A stretch of 64,000 bases of DNA from Orientallactaga sibirica (GCA_036365145.1 JAEOAD010000001.1:104008001-104072000); one strand, 5' to 3'; shown: positions 20,540 to 32,329, counted from the first letter of the stretch. The notes: a model not told the origin generated them from the sequence alone. A program made the numbers and translations.

Positions 20540-21662
20540 GAAGCAATTTTGTCCGACCACATCCTTTTCCCATGGTAGAACACAAAATTCAGTCTTCTAT
20601 AAGCACATCTTATTTCGTATATCCCTAACTTTCAAACTTCTCAAATTAACATGAATGTCAGGAAAAGAATAAGAACTAATGTTCTATGGGAAAAAATATC
20701 ATAAATCTAACATCATTAAATAGCTTCTAGGAAGGTTGTAATTAGGTGAGAGAAGAGAGTGGGTTTTAGAAAGAGCAGTTCTCCACACAATATGGGGAAA
20801 TAACCTGGTTTCTTTTCTGCCAGCAGAGTCGGGGACTCGAATACAAGTGTTGAAGCCTTGTTTATGTGGCACATCTAGCAGAAATATCACTGCAAAATTA
20901 AAATTACTATTGGCACCAGGTGCATGCTAAGAATGTAAGTGGTACTGTTAATTTATTCTAATGAATTAATTACAGTAATGTCCTGGTCTACAGAGTATTT
21001 CCCTAGAAAGAGAAATGAAATAAATAGTGAATGCAAATTCCAACGTGGTTTCATCACTCACACTTTAGGCAGATCACCACAGAAGGGCTGCTCTGGGAAA
21101 TCTAGGGCAGAGAGAGAAGGTCAAAGAAACCCCGAGAGACTCAGGCATTCCACCAGTTCTCTGATGTATCAGAACTCTGGTGGGCTTGTTACGATTCCCA
21201 TGGATCCTACTCCAGAGGTGCTGGTTCAGTTCCAACATGTCTCCAGGTGCCATTGCTGCTGCCAATGGTAGCCCATATGCCATTCTTTAAAATCCATGCT
21301 ACTAGATAATTGGCCTACATAGCAAGGGGCAGAGGGGGCTCTGGGGTCAACCAGCTAAGCGGGAAACCCTAGGGATATACCCTAAGCACTTGGAGACAGA
21401 CTGCCCATGAGTGAGGATGGCAGCAAAGTCCACATGTGTTTGTGGAGAAGACAGTCACAGAGCCTGACCCAACCTGTGATGCTCGGGAAGCCACAGGTAG
21501 ATTGTGGCTTTACACAGACAGAGCAGTAGCAGTAGCAGTGGCACCCACACAAAGCCCAGTGTTTCAATGTACTCACGTGGGGCTTCATCAGTGCACAACT
21601 AGAAAAAGACATACATTTTCCCTGGCAGTGTTCTCTCCTCCCCTATTGGGGTCCAGGACAAC
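20540..21662. other. unique sequence, nothing recognised
   Basis: Frames of up to 110 codons (20939-21271, plus) are overlapped by minus-strand frames and match nothing known. A short AGCAGT-type tandem (21523-21541) is present. Confidence 0.45.
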
Positions 21663-21893
21663 ATAAAAAAGAGAGATCTGGGGCTAGAGAGATGGCTTAG
21701 TGGTTAAGGTGCTTGCTGGAAAAGCCAAAAGACCCATGTTCGACTCTCCAGGTCCCACATAAGCCAGACACAGAAGATGATGCAAGCACACAAGGTCACA
21801 CATGTGCACAAAGTAGCTTGTCTGTCTGGAGTTCGATTGCAGCAGCTGGGGGCCCTGGCATGCCAATTCTCTCTGCCCCCTTCTCTCTCATAA
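21663..21893 (+). repeat. DIP-type SINE, long variant
   Basis: Head 'ggggctagagagatggctta'. The internal extra block 'agatgatgcaagcacacaag' and 'gtcacacatgtgcacaaagt' is followed by 'ctggagttcgattgcagcag'. It shares this block with 12581 and 46885 (both minus). Its A-rich end is the site of the LINE-1 insertion that follows. Confidence 0.9.
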
Positions 21894-21908
21894 GAAAAAA
21901 AGGCAAGT

Positions 21909-22485
21909 TGCTCTTATCTGACTAAATGTATATATTATTCCCACCAAGCTGCCCTGGGGGCACTACACTTAATGTTCATATTCACATATTAGCGCTACTC
22001 TCACTTCTGGTTAGAGAAGCTTCTCTTTTCAGATGGTGATGACCACTAGGATCACTCAAAAGTCAACATAGTGCTGAGAAGAAGGGATGGAGGAGTGCCC
22101 AGCACTGAAACACCTCTGTCACACCCTCCAAGGCTCAGGGACCATTGCGGAAGAGGGGGTGGATAGAATGGAAGAGCCAAAGGAAGGGTATGACTCCTTA
22201 CAATGCAACTGCCAGACAGAAATTGGCCTCGATATCCATGACCTTGCAGTGCCTAGCAATACCTTCGCAAGACCCTCAGAACAGAAGAAAAAGATGATGA
22301 CATCAAATTAAAAGAAAGACTAATGGAGAGAGGGAAGGGATATGATGGAGAGTGGAGTTCTAAAGGGGAATGGGGGAGGGGAGGGAAATATGGTATTTTT
22401 TTGTATGTAAGTATAGAAGGTGTCAATAAAAAAATTAATAATTAAAAAAATTTAAAAAGAATCCAAACAAAAATAAATAAAATAA
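21909..22485 (+). mobile_element. 5'-truncated LINE-1 (3' UTR) with target-site duplication
   Basis: 'caccaagctgccctgggggc', 'cacttctggttagagaagct', 'ggctcagggaccattgcgga' and 'gcagtgcctagcaatacctt' are typical of LINE-1 3' ends. A G-rich run follows at 22365-22385, then an A-rich tail. The word AAAAAAGGCAAGT occurs just before (about 21895-21907) and just after (about 22484-22496), so this copy landed in the tail of the SINE at 21663. Confidence 0.85.
22365..22385 (+). other. G-quadruplex-prone run in LINE-1 3' UTR
   Basis: Four G runs (4, 5, 4 and 3 G) are separated by 1-3 bases. G-rich polypurine tracts are a known trait of LINE-1 3' UTRs. Confidence 0.7.
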
Positions 22486-22509
22486 AAAAGGCAAGTATGT
22501 TGGGCTTTC

Positions 22510-22511
<2 letters not shown>

Positions 22512-22550
<39 letters not shown>
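22512..22550. repeat. poly-A run of 39
   Basis: Uninterrupted A homopolymer after 'gggctttcct'. Exact length is prone to sequencing or assembly error. Confidence 0.9.
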
Positions 22551-22552
<2 letters not shown>

Positions 22553-22555
22553 AAA

Positions 22556-22990
22556 TATCTGCCTGAGCAGCAGCATTTTATCACTCTGCTGCACTTCTCA
22601 CTGTGCCAAACCATGACCAGTTTCCTCACATTCCTGCTGCACAGCCTTCCCCTCCATGATGCACTGTAACCTGGAACTGGAAGCTAAAATAAACCCTTCC
22701 TCCCTGAAACTGATTTCTTTTTAAATTTTTTGTTTTATATTTTATTTATTTATTTGAGAGAGAGAGGAAGAGGCAGAGAGCAAGAGAGAATGGGTGGGCC
22801 AGGGCCTCTAGCCACTACAAATGAACTCCAGTTGCATGTGCCACCTTGCACATCTGGCTTATATGGGTCCTGGGGAATCGAACCATGGGCTTTAGGCTTC
22901 TCAGGCAAACACCTTAACCTCTAAGCCATTTCTCCAACCCTCCCTCCCCCAAAACTGATTTTTGTCAGGTATTTTGTGAGAGCTACAAGA
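22556..22990 (+). mobile_element. LTR 3' part (type 1 family), split by a SINE
   Basis: 'ccatgatgcactgtaacctg', 'gctaaaataaacccttcctc', then after the SINE 'tttttgtcaggtattttgtg' and 'agttgactaatac'. These are the end phrases of the LTR family at 13128. The 5' half is absent. Confidence 0.65.
22717..22951 (-). repeat. DIP-type SINE, minus strand, inside an LTR
   Basis: 'tttatttatttatttgagag', 'gccagggcctctagccacta', 'acatctggcttatatgggtc' and 'aagccatttctccaaccctc'. Target-site duplication AAACTGATTT at 22707-22716 and 22952-22961. Confidence 0.92.
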
Positions 22991-23707
22991 AGTTGACTAA
23001 TACATGGGGTCAAATACAACATATAACAGTGACAGTAGCTGATAGCAAATGAGCTGTTCCAAATGAGCTGAGCCACCATGCCAAGGGGCCACATGCTTTC
23101 ATTTAAAGCTGCCACTGTATGAGGAGGAAGCATCCTTATTGCAACGTGAGGAGCTGATGGGAAACTGAGTAGTCACAAATAGGGTTAGTAACTCACCCTG
23201 CACTCACTCACCAGTGACTGACAGAACCTGGGATTCTAAGTAAGACTGGCCCAACTCCAGAGCGCTCCTGCTAGCACAGATGCTGTACATTTACTTAGGA
23301 AGGTGACAATGATGATATTTTTCCATTTTCTCAGTGCTTTCTAAGTCCTACTGCTCTTTCATTATCAGCGTCGTGCCGCCCTCCCACAGTCCTACGTAAG
23401 AGAGACAAGGTAAGCATCACTCCAGCCGTTGTGCACACTCAGGGAGGAAACGGGAAACAGCGGGCTCAGCCACCTGTTCTGACACACTGTCTTTTCATGA
23501 GACACAGACTTGCCTTGTTACTATTGTTTTCTTGAAGGAGCAAAACAGCTGGTTGTAAGTGTAGGTGGTAAATGCAGAGAACGGCTGGGGCTCAAACGTT
23601 AGATGCATATGCCACAGGAAACCTCTACAGTGTAGAAAGGCACCAGGTTTGATTTTTGACTTCTGCAACTTACTTGTTAGGTGTCCATGAACAAATTTAA
23701 TACATGC

Positions 23708-23750
<43 letters not shown>

Positions 23751-24329
23751 TACACATACTGCACACATGCAAAAAAAAAAAAAAAAAACCCACAAAACAA
23801 AAAGCCCTCTTCATCAGACTTCCTCCCTAGACTTCTGAAAGCAAAGGGATCTTTTCCATATTGGTCCTGACTCTGCTTTGCACCCTGTGGCTGGAAGCAG
23901 GAACGTTCCTGGGAATCTGCCCCTCCCTCTCTTTAGGATTCCGTTTCACTCTCGGTGGGATGACCTTGCTTTTCTCTTGCCTGTAAACCATCCTTCACAC
24001 TTTGCACACTGCCTGGCGCTCATTAGGAGCTCTGTGTCTGACGCTTCTTTCTTAGACCTTCACAGATATTAGGATACAAGAAATCCTGCTAACAGCCTCG
24101 TTTGCAATTCCACATGAGCAAAAAATAACTTTCTTTTATGTCTCTTCATTTGGCAAACATAATTAAAGATGAGAGTTTAAAAACAACACCAAAAGTCTGC
24201 TTGCTTTCTATCTGATCTTCAGGTAGAAGATTTCATGCCCCGGTTGATATTCACAGATCACCTCTTATTTGTTCAGCTCACCAAAAAGTTCTGTACTCAC
24301 TATGTATTTTGTTTTTAATGTGTGCATAG
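22991..24329. other. mostly unique, with a (GA)n microsatellite
   Basis: A (GA)17 tract lies at 23715-23749, with an A run near 23772-23788. Sequence around 23320-23490 has weak antisense MIR or L2 flavour ('tctcagtgctttctaagtcc') that I could not confirm. No coding signal. Confidence 0.5.
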
Positions 24330-24660
24330 GTATGTATGCATGGCATGAACATGTTCATGTGTGTGTAGGTGGATGTGCACACACACACATAGCTTTGCAT
24401 ATAGAGGTCAGAGGACAACCTTGAGTGTCATCCACAGGAACACTTTGTATGAAATAAAGTTGGTTTCTCACTGGCCCGGAGTTCACAGGCTGGAATTAGG
24501 CTGGAATGAGTCCCAGGGATCTTCATGTCTCTGCCTTTCCAGCACTGGGATTATGGATGTGTGCCACCATGCTTGGCATTTTTATGTTAGTTACTGGAGA
24601 TTAAACTCGGGTTCTTTGCTTACAAGTGAAGCTCTTTGCTAACTACACTACCTTCCCAGC
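24330..24660 (-). repeat. B4/RSINE-like SINE, minus strand
   Basis: 'atagaggtcagaggacaacc', 'tggcccggagttcacaggct', 'cagcactgggattatggatg' and 'ggagattaaactcgggttct', ending 'ctaccttcccagcc'. A B1-like part fused to an ID-like tRNA part is the B4 architecture. The left end is CA/TG-rich. Confidence 0.85.
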
Positions 24661-24869
24661 CTACCATGTAATTTTGAACTCTATTTTCCTGCTGAGGAGA
24701 CAACAGGCCACAGCTCACAGCTCAAGCTCAGAGTGGCCCAGTGGGCTGTAGGACTAAAATGTACTGAAGAAACCTGAGGAGAGGCTGGGCCTGAGGGAAA
24801 GAGCCACTCAGGGGCTCCAAGACTCCTGGAAAAGACTTCTAAATGATAATGCCAGGCCCTCTCCTGGAG

Positions 24870-25150
24870 TCTAAGTTAGTCCTTTTCAGTAACAAATAAA
24901 TAAGACTGATTTTAGGAACCTGTAAGGAGATGGAGTCTGGCTGGTGAAAGTGGGTCACTGGGGCAGGGAGTAGGGTAAACATTAAAATTTATATGGCAGG
25001 TCCACCCCCACATCTCTCTTTGTTTCTTGATGTGAGCAAGCTCCTGCTACCATGCTTTGATGGCCATGATGGGCTCTATGCCCTCAAACCACGAGCCAAA
25101 ATAAGCTTCTGTCTTAAATGATGAGAAGCTAATACTCTAAAACATATTAA
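24870..25150 (+). mobile_element. LTR remnant, MaLR-like 3' part
   Basis: 'gcaagctcctgctaccatgc', 'ccatgatgggctctatgccc', 'ccacgagccaaaataagctt' and 'gatgagaagctaatactcta' are the closing phrases of rodent MaLR-like LTRs. Confidence 0.5.
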
Positions 25151-25204
25151 CAAACACAGAATCACTGAGTGAAACGCGTGTATCTTGTATTGTTTTGTAA
25201 ATTC

Positions 25205-25770
25205 CCCAAGCACATTAGTCAAGGTTCTCTAGAGAAATAAACAAATGGGGGTTATGGGTCTGCTATGCAAGATGGAGGCAGATAACCTATTTGTTTGATA
25301 CCTCTAGAGATCTGTGACTGATATACTTAATGTACCTAAAGAATGATACAGGATATTGGGGTTCCAGTGTGTGTGAGGATCTGATTTTAAGAAATTGACT
25401 AATGTTATTATGGGGGGGTGGCAAGATTAAAATAGTAGGAATTGATGCTGTGGTCTTAATTTCAACATCTATAGAGTGAGTCAGGATGCTAGAAACGAAG
25501 GTAGGATTTCTATACTATGCTCTTGAGGCAGAATTCTCTCTACTACTAGAAACTTTAAGTCTTGCGCTTAAGACCCTCAGCTGATTGGATGAGAACCATT
25601 TACATAATGGAAGGTGGTAATTGGTAATCTGCTTGTCTTAAGTCCAGCTGTTGGTAAATTTTAATTATATCTACAAAATGTCAGCATAGCTATAACTAGA
25701 TTAGTTGATGGGTACCAGAGTCACTCCAAGTTTTCACATACAATTAATCATTCTACGTGATTCTACCTCA
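25205..25770. mobile_element. ERVL/MLT2-like LTR (old)
   Basis: It opens 'cattagtcaaggttctctag', contains 'cttaagaccctcagctgatt' with 'ggatgagaacca', and closes 'gtcactccaagttttcacat'. These are signature phrases of the old mammalian ERVL LTR group. Orientation relative to the consensus was not settled. Confidence 0.6.
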
Positions 25771-26079
25771 CAGCCACTGCTGAGAAACACTGGTCCAACT
25801 TGGATTGTTTTGGAGGCAGTTAACAGAGACTTTTATTGGGATACTTAAAAATAGATTAGGTCCCTAAGAAACTAGATAGCTAGGATCATTAATTAAAATA
25901 AAAATGTGCCTCCTGGTTCTCCTTCAATAAAAAATACTTCTTGAGCATTGTAGCAAGAACCGATCTAAGCTATTTAAGTATTATTCAAGTGCAATCCTGT
26001 CTTCAAAAAATTCATTCTTAGCAGAGGATCAAAGGTGATGTTACCTGTGCTGAAGCTCCTAAGGCTACTTGATTATCAT
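25771..26079. other. unique sequence, nothing recognised
   Basis: AT-rich, no repeat seen. Confidence 0.4.
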
Positions 26080-26089
26080 TTGCCATTTT

Positions 26090-26290
26090 AAATATTTTAT
26101 TTATATTTATTTATTTGAGAAAGAGGGAGAGAGAGATGGGGCATGCCAGGGCCTCCAGCCACTGCAAACAAACTCGATACATGTGCCACCTTGTGCATCT
26201 GGCCTATGTAGGTCCTAGGAATCAACCCATGGTCCTTTGGCTTTACAGGCAAGCACCTTAACTAACCACTAAGCAATCCCTCCAGCCCCC
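26090..26290 (-). repeat. DIP-type SINE, minus strand, with 10-bp duplication
   Basis: 'gccagggcctccagccactg', 'gcatctggcctatgtaggtc' and 'aagcaatccctccagccccc'. Target-site duplication TTGCCATTTT at 26080-26089 and 26295-26304. Confidence 0.92.
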
Positions 26291-26304
26291 TCTGTTGCCA
26301 TTTT

Positions 26305-26880
26305 TTAATTCCCTTGATCTTCTCCATAGTGATTGCTTCTGAATGTTCCTCTTTCCTGATCCACCCCCACTTCCCTGCCATCTTCACTTCCTTCACAGAC
26401 ATCCACAAATTCCATCCTAACTTACTGACAAGATGGGGATAAACAAAAATGAGCTGTTCCACCCAATATTTCTAATATGTACTAAGATAAGTCATCCAAT
26501 AGATAATCTACATTAAAATCAATTATTCCCACCCAGAGAAGGAATCACTGGGATACTGTTTTTATTGTTGTGGTCTTGGTGTTCCCAACCAGCTATCCCA
26601 GTTAATTCAGAGGTCCATTCCTTCTTAGCTATGGATATGTCACCACAAGATGGTCTGGCTTGTCCCCATTTGGTTGAGCAATATGTGAATCACTATTTCC
26701 CAAATCAGTGATTCCAGAAAAGACTTTGTTCACTAATCAAAATTATAGTTCCTAATGGAATGAGAACTGTTATTCTAAATGGTCCCTGAACCTCAGTTAT
26801 CCATTCTAATCTAGGAAGAATCCGCTGAATCTTCCGTAGGGAAAAGGCAGGCAATGTCTAGGATTGTCTGTAACCATAAT
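26305..26880. other. unique sequence, nothing recognised
   Basis: No repeat or coding signal recognised. Confidence 0.4.
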
Positions 26881-27097
26881 TATGGATATAGAAGATATTG
26901 GGAAAAGCATCAAAGCTTTAAAGAACATATAAAATGCCATAAGGGAATTCTACCAAGAATTATACACACATACATTTTATAATAAGGACAAAAATGGATG
27001 AATTAATTAAAAATCCAAACTATCATAACTTAGTCCAAAATCAATAATCTAATTACTCCTATAACTATTAAAGAATACATAACTTAAAAACCCAAAA

Positions 27098-27266
27098 AAG
27101 CTGGGTGTGGTGGTGCACGCCTTTAATCCCAGCATTCGGGAGGCAGAGGTAGGATGATCCCCATGAGTTCAAGGCCACCCTGAGATTACATAGTGAATTC
27201 CAGGTCAGCCTGGGCTAGAGTGAGACCCTACCTTGAAAAACTGAAAAATAAAAAAAAAAAAAAAAC
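27098..27266 (+). repeat. B1 SINE
   Basis: 'agctgggtgtggtggtgcac', 'gcctttaatcccagcattcg', 'gcctgggctagagtgagacc' and an A-rich tail. Near full length, low divergence. Confidence 0.96.
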
Positions 27267-27431
27267 TCCAAAAAAATCTACAAGCATATGGTTTTACCAG
27301 AAAATTCTATTCAAAATTTAAAGAAAACTCATCAATAAATATTTATAATTTTTCCCCAAACAGAAGATAATAGAATCCTTCCCAAATAATTTGATAAAGA
27401 TAATATTATTTATATATCAAAAAATGAGCAA

Positions 27432-27588
27432 GCCAGGTGTGGTGGCGGACACCTTTAATCCCAGCACTCCGGAGGCAGAGGAAGGAGGATTGCCATGAGT
27501 TCAAGGCCACCCTGAGAATACAGAGTGAATTCCAGGTCAGCCTGGGCTAGAGTGAGACCCTACCTCGAAAAAAAAAAAAAAAAAAAAA
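27432..27588 (+). repeat. B1 SINE
   Basis: 'agccaggtgtggtggcggac', 'acctttaatcccagcactcc', 'gcctgggctagagtgagacc' and a poly-A tail of about 19. Confidence 0.96.
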
Positions 27589-27939
27589 GGAGCAAATATA
27601 ATACAATAATATGATCAGTAAAAACTATAGACAAATATTTATCATGAATATCATAACAAAAAATGGTCAAATAAAATTCATCAATAAGTAAAAAGGAATT
27701 CCACTCTATGACCAAGTGGGTTTACTTCATGGTTGAAATATCCAAAATAAAATCAATAAATGCAATCCACCATATTAGTAGAAAAAAACTCATATAATCA
27801 TATAAACTTTTATAGACAAATACCAGACAAAATTCACTCACCCTTTATGTAAAAACACTCAGAAAAAAAATGGAATTGAGGCAAAACTTCCCCCAGTTCC
27901 CACTTGATTAAGACTATCTATCTACAAAAAAAATTACTA

Positions 27940-28130
27940 GGGCTGGAGAAATGACTTAGTGGTTAAGGCGTCTGCCTGCAATTCCCCAGGACCCACATAA
28001 GCCAGATGCACAAGAGGGCACATTTGTCTGGAGTTCATTTGTAGTGGCTAGAAGTTCTGGAGTGCCCATTCTCTCTCTGACTTTCTTGTTTCTATCTCTC
28101 TCTGCTTGCAAATAAATAAATAAAAATTTT
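27940..28130 (+). repeat. DIP-type SINE with a deletion in the tRNA part
   Basis: 'gggctggagaaatgacttag' and 'ggcgtctgcctgcaattccc' join directly: the segment that normally carries 'aaagccaaaggacccaggtt', including part of the pol III B box, is missing. The rest is typical and ends in (AAAT)n. Confidence 0.92.
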
Positions 28131-28601
28131 AAAAAAGTACCCCAAGCGACAAAGGACAAAACAGATTCCCTTCTAAGATGGGGAATAAGATAAAATCATC
28201 TTTTCTTACCATTCTTCTTCAATATAGTGCTGGAAGTTCAAGCAAGTGTAATAAGACGAGAAGACTGACCTGAAGACACAAAGACAAAAGGAAACTTAAA
28301 TTACTTAGAGGTGGCATGATTTTCTACCTCAAATATCCCGACAGTACCTCCGAGATTGAGAGCAGGAGGATCAGGGTCCCAGAATGCAAGAACAATCTAC
28401 AAAATTCGGCTGTATTGATACATACTATCAATGAGCACAAAGACACTGTAGACTGTACCACTATAATTTAGATTTCCTCAAAAATGAGATACTTAGGTGA
28501 AAATCTAACAAGACATATGTAGGGCTTGCATGTTAAAGACTACACAATGCTGATAACATTGGCAATGGGTTAAAAAACTTTACACTATAAAAATGTCAAT
28601 T

Positions 28602-28757
28602 TGCTGGGCGTGGTAGCGCACGTCTTTAATCCCAGCACTCGGGAGGCGGATCGCCGTGAGTTCAAGGCCACCCTGAGACTACATAGTTAATTCCAGGTCA
28701 GCCTGGGCCAGAGTGAGACCCTACCTTGAAAAACAAAAAAAAAAAAAAAAAAAAAAG
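28602..28757 (+). repeat. B1 SINE with small internal deletion
   Basis: 'gctgggcgtggtagcgcacg', 'ctcgggaggcggatcgccgt' (about 12 bases missing between 'gaggc' and 'ggatcgccg'), 'gcctgggccagagtgagacc' and poly-A. Several CpGs survive, so it is young. Confidence 0.96.
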
Positions 28758-29000
28758 TCAATTCACTCAAATGAACACTTAGGTTTAATTTAACTCTAAT
28801 CTTCATCTCAGCATGATTTTTATACATACAGACTACTACAAAATTAATATGAAAGACAAGGGAGATATATTTGCTAAGACAATTTTAAATGAATAATAAA
28901 GAGACAGAATCTACTCAATTTCAATCTTATTATAAAGTTATGATAATCAAGACTGTAGTACTAGAAGAAAGATAAAACTTAATGTTAAAGAATAGGAAAA

Positions 29001-29220
29001 AGGGCTGGAGAGATGGCTTAGTGGTTAAGGCACTTGCCTGCAAAGCCAAAGGATCCCGGTTCAATTCCCTGGAACCCACATAAGCCAAATGCACACAGGG
29101 GAGCATGCATCTGAGTTCGTTTTCAGTGGCTGGAGGCCCTGGCATGCCCATTCTCTCTATCTACCTGCCTATTTCTGTATTTCTCTCTCTCTCAAATAAA
29201 TAAAAATAAAATATTTTTTT
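29001..29220 (+). repeat. DIP-type SINE with 15-bp duplication
   Basis: 'agggctggagagatggctta', 'cccggttcaattccctggaa', 'ctggaggccctggcatgccc', then (CT)n and an A-rich tail. Target-site duplication AAAGAATAGGAAAAA at 28987-29001 and 29221-29235. Confidence 0.95.
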
Positions 29221-30283
29221 AAAGAATAGGAAAAAATAAATAGACCTACACAAATATGACCAATTGACTTTTGAGAAAAGTTCAAAATGTTTCCTTGACA
29301 GAGAAAAAAAAAAGCAACGTTTTTAACAAATGCTACTGAAGAAATTAGATACAGGAAAATATAAATACATTAGAAAACACTGTGGAAAATATTCAAGACC
29401 TAGGGCTAGCATAAGTGCTAGACATTTAAAAAATTATGACCTAAAATAGAAACAAAAACCCCATAAACTAAAGTTTTCAAAATTACAAATCTTTGTTCTA
29501 GGATCAAACTTGTTGAGAAACTATAGAGCTCCAGGAGGAAATATTTGTAAATGTCGTGTCCTACACAGGACACATATAAAATATCTTCAGGACTCAATAA
29601 AATAGCAAATACTCCAAGGGTAATAAGAACAAAAGGCATAAAGAAATACTGCACTGAATAAGATATAAAAATAGCAAATAAATACAAGATGATGTTCATT
29701 TGCCATTAGGAATATGCAAATTGAAACCACATTGGGATATCACCACACACATCATAATGGTTACAAAAGGAAAGAGGTCGCACCCATGAGGCAAACTGGA
29801 TGTCTCACACATTCCTGGCAGGCATGTTTGGCAGGTTCTTAAAACACTGAACATGCAAGTACCAGAATGTCTAGTGATTGAGCTAGTGGGGTTTTATCCC
29901 ACTAAATTGAAGACACATTCATACCAAAACCCTGACATGAATGCTTGTAGAAGCTCTATTCCTGTAACAAAAAAAAAATTAAAATAGCCTAGGTGCATTG
30001 CAATTGGTTAGTGATTAAGTTATACCATATGGTATATCCACACCATGAAATATTATTCATTACTAGAAAGCAAAGAATTACCCATACACAAAGTCACATA
30101 TATTTTGCTGATTTAAAATTTAAAAAGATACTATATATATATATATTGTATAATTATTTTTATGCAAGTATTGAAATGACAAAATTACAGAAATACAGAA
30201 CATATTAGAGATTGCTGGTAAGGGGCATAAAGTGAAAATATGATACAAATGAAAATTGAGAGATCCTTTATGGATGGAAATTA

Positions 30284-30301
30284 CACACACACACACACAC
30301 A
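30284..30301. repeat. short (AC)n microsatellite
   Basis: Nine AC units followed by irregular ATGTATAC text. Confidence 0.9.
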
Positions 30302-30545
30302 TGTATACACATGCATACATGTATATAATCCTGATTGTCATGTCGAAGTAAAGTTGTATAATATGTTATCACTAAGTGCAGGGGATTGCTCAAAATTGAT
30401 TCACACAATTACGTGAAAAATCTATAATTATTTCAACTAATAAGTTAAAATTGAAAAAAGGAAAATTAGGCATTTGGTCAATATGATTCATCAGGGATAA
30501 TGTTTAGCCTCTTTTCTGAGGAACTTTGAATAAGAACATTTTCAC

Positions 30546-30850
30546 TGGGCTAAGAAGATGGATCAGTGGGTAACAGTGCTGTGCAAGTATGAAGACCTGA
30601 GTGTGATCCCCATTCCATTACCCATGTCAAGAGTTGGGTGTGACCATGCACACCTGTAACACCAGTGTTGAGAGGGGCAGAGATAGGAGGATTGTCAGAG
30701 CTCACTAGGCAGTCTCCCCAAGAAAGAATGAGTTCAAGGTTCAGTGACTATCTCAAAGAAACTGGGCAGAAGAGTGAGGGAGGAGGACATATCTATGTCT
30801 CCCTCTGACATCCACATGCATGTGAATAGGAGAGAGAAGAGAGGAAATTT
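30546..30850 (+). repeat. B4/RSINE-like SINE
   Basis: 'tgggctaagaagatggatca', 'gtatgaagacctgagtgtga', 'gggtgtgaccatgcacacct', 'ctcaaagaaactgggcagaa' and 'ctctgacatccacatgcatg' give the tRNA-like head, B1-like middle and characteristic end. Confidence 0.85.
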
Positions 30851-31690
30851 TAATATTTCCAAGGACTAGGGTTTCCATGTGAGTAATTCTTTGATTATTA
30901 TTCTTTCCTCAAAAATTTATAAAGTCATTTGTCATAGTCTCAATCTCTGATAATTACACCCAGAACATTGGACATGTTAAAATTCATGAAATGTACAGAA
31001 AGACTCAGTGGTATATAGCATACCATTGTAGTGACTTAGCATAATATTTCCTGCATAAAAGTTCACAGCAATTGAAAAATTCAAATACACGTCTTTCATA
31101 TTCTGATTTATTTTCTTTAACAAGTTCTTCTATAGTTGAGTTTATTCTCCAATTTGGAGCTACAAGGCCTTTTTTCCTGTTGAACACTGAGTTCTGTGTA
31201 TAAACACTTGAGTTATAGCAAAAAATATCATTCCCATTCCTTTCTTTCCACAGCCATAAGCAGTCTTAAGTCATGACCTTCAGTTGAATCAAATATTCAG
31301 TCCACAAATTAGATTTCTCAGAAATATGTGATGAGAAAAGAGCAGTTAAGGCTTAAGACACTGTCAAGGTAGAAATCTTGTTCCCTACAATGGCCAGGAG
31401 AATGTGAGAATGGAAGAAAAGGAAGAACCTGATGGAAAGCACCGAATTTTAAATCTGTCCAAAGATACTTCAAGGTCAAAACTCATAGCACAAGCTCTCA
31501 GCTTTATTCTGTTTCCAGATAATCATCCTTTTGATTTCCAGCCTGTCTCCATTCCAATCTTCTTGTTCCTGCTTCACATAGGATCAACATAGGTAGAGAA
31601 AAGAGATCTTAACTAAGAAGAGAAAATGAAATCTAGCTTTGAGCTGGTCAGCTTTCAAAAGTGAATTTGAGTACTTCACTAAACCTTTCA
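30851..31690. other. unique sequence, nothing recognised
   Basis: AT-rich, without a coding signal. Confidence 0.4.
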
Positions 31691-31735
31691 TATGCAGCTA
31701 TATATTTATTATATATGTGAATATATGTATATATT

Positions 31736-31740
<5 letters not shown>

Positions 31741-31786
<46 letters not shown>
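31741..31786. repeat. (TA)n microsatellite
   Basis: 23 TA units, flanked on both sides by imperfect TA-rich text (31697-31800). Self-complementary, so able to form cruciform structures. Confidence 0.95.
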
Positions 31787-31789
<3 letters not shown>

Positions 31790-32139
31790 TATATATGGAT
31801 ATACATGCACATCTCCAAATCACAGTGTGGTCATGAGTATTCCCATCATAGTCATAAAGTTTAAAATCCATCATTTCCACAGGTCTTTGCCAAGTCCTTA
31901 GCAACTGGGATTGCCTATTATTTGACTTAACTGGCTTTTCACCAGGGTGATTATCCAATCTAGAATTATAGTTATGACTTCACTATGGTTCAATGTTTCT
32001 TGCCATTTGAAAATTATGATGAGCCATATAAACTTCTCATAAGTAATGATTCCAATAGGAAAATTTCTCATTGATTAGGCTAATCACCTTTGTCAAAATG
32101 TTTTTTATAGGTAAGTTCTATTGGTATGAGGGTGTCTCA
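31790..32139. other. unique sequence up to the composite LINE-1
   Basis: No repeat or coding signal recognised. It ends at the left target-site duplication of the next element. Confidence 0.4.
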
Positions 32140-32151
32140 AAAGTAGGATTC

Positions 32152-32320
32152 CAGCCAGGCATGGTGGCATTCACCTTTAATACCAGCACTTGAGAGGTAT
32201 AGAAAGGAGAACTGCTGTGAGTTCAAGGCCACCGTGAGACTACATAGTAAATTCCAGGTCAGGGTGGACTAGAGCAAGATCCTAACTCCAAAATAAATAA
32301 ATAAATAAAATTAAAAAATA
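32152..32320 (+). repeat. B1 SINE at the 5' edge of the composite LINE-1
   Basis: 'ccagccaggcatggtggcat', 'caccgtgagactacatagta' and 'gtggactagagcaagatcct', then an (AAAT)n A-rich tail. It abuts the left duplication AAAGTAGGATTC directly. I see no separate duplication that brackets only the B1. Confidence 0.92.
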
Positions 32321-32329
32321 AAAAAGACT

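Larger units (their letters stand above)
26880..30240 (+). mobile_element. old LINE-1 ORF2 region, decayed, with five nested SINEs
   Basis: A-rich text matches LINE-1 ORF2 in order. Linker before the reverse transcriptase: 'ggacaaaaatggatgaatta'. RT-domain remnants: 'atgaccaagtgggtttactt' near 27707 and 'cttcttcaatatagtgctgg' near 28213. C-terminal part: 'gccattaggaatatgcaaat' near 29703, 'gggatatcaccacacacatc' near 29733 and 'tacaccatgaaatattattc'-like text near 30040. Stops and indels in all frames make it a fossil. SINEs at 27098, 27432, 27940, 28602 and 29001 interrupt it, all in the same orientation. Confidence 0.82.

Noticed and set aside
22512..22550. 39-A run as the tail of a retrocopy
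   Set aside because: Only about 16 bases separate it from the LINE-1 duplication, and there is no body of a processed gene before it. It may be a leftover tail or slippage.
31741..31786. (TA)23 as a possible fragile or origin-like element
   Set aside because: A plain microsatellite; nothing around it suggests a specific function.
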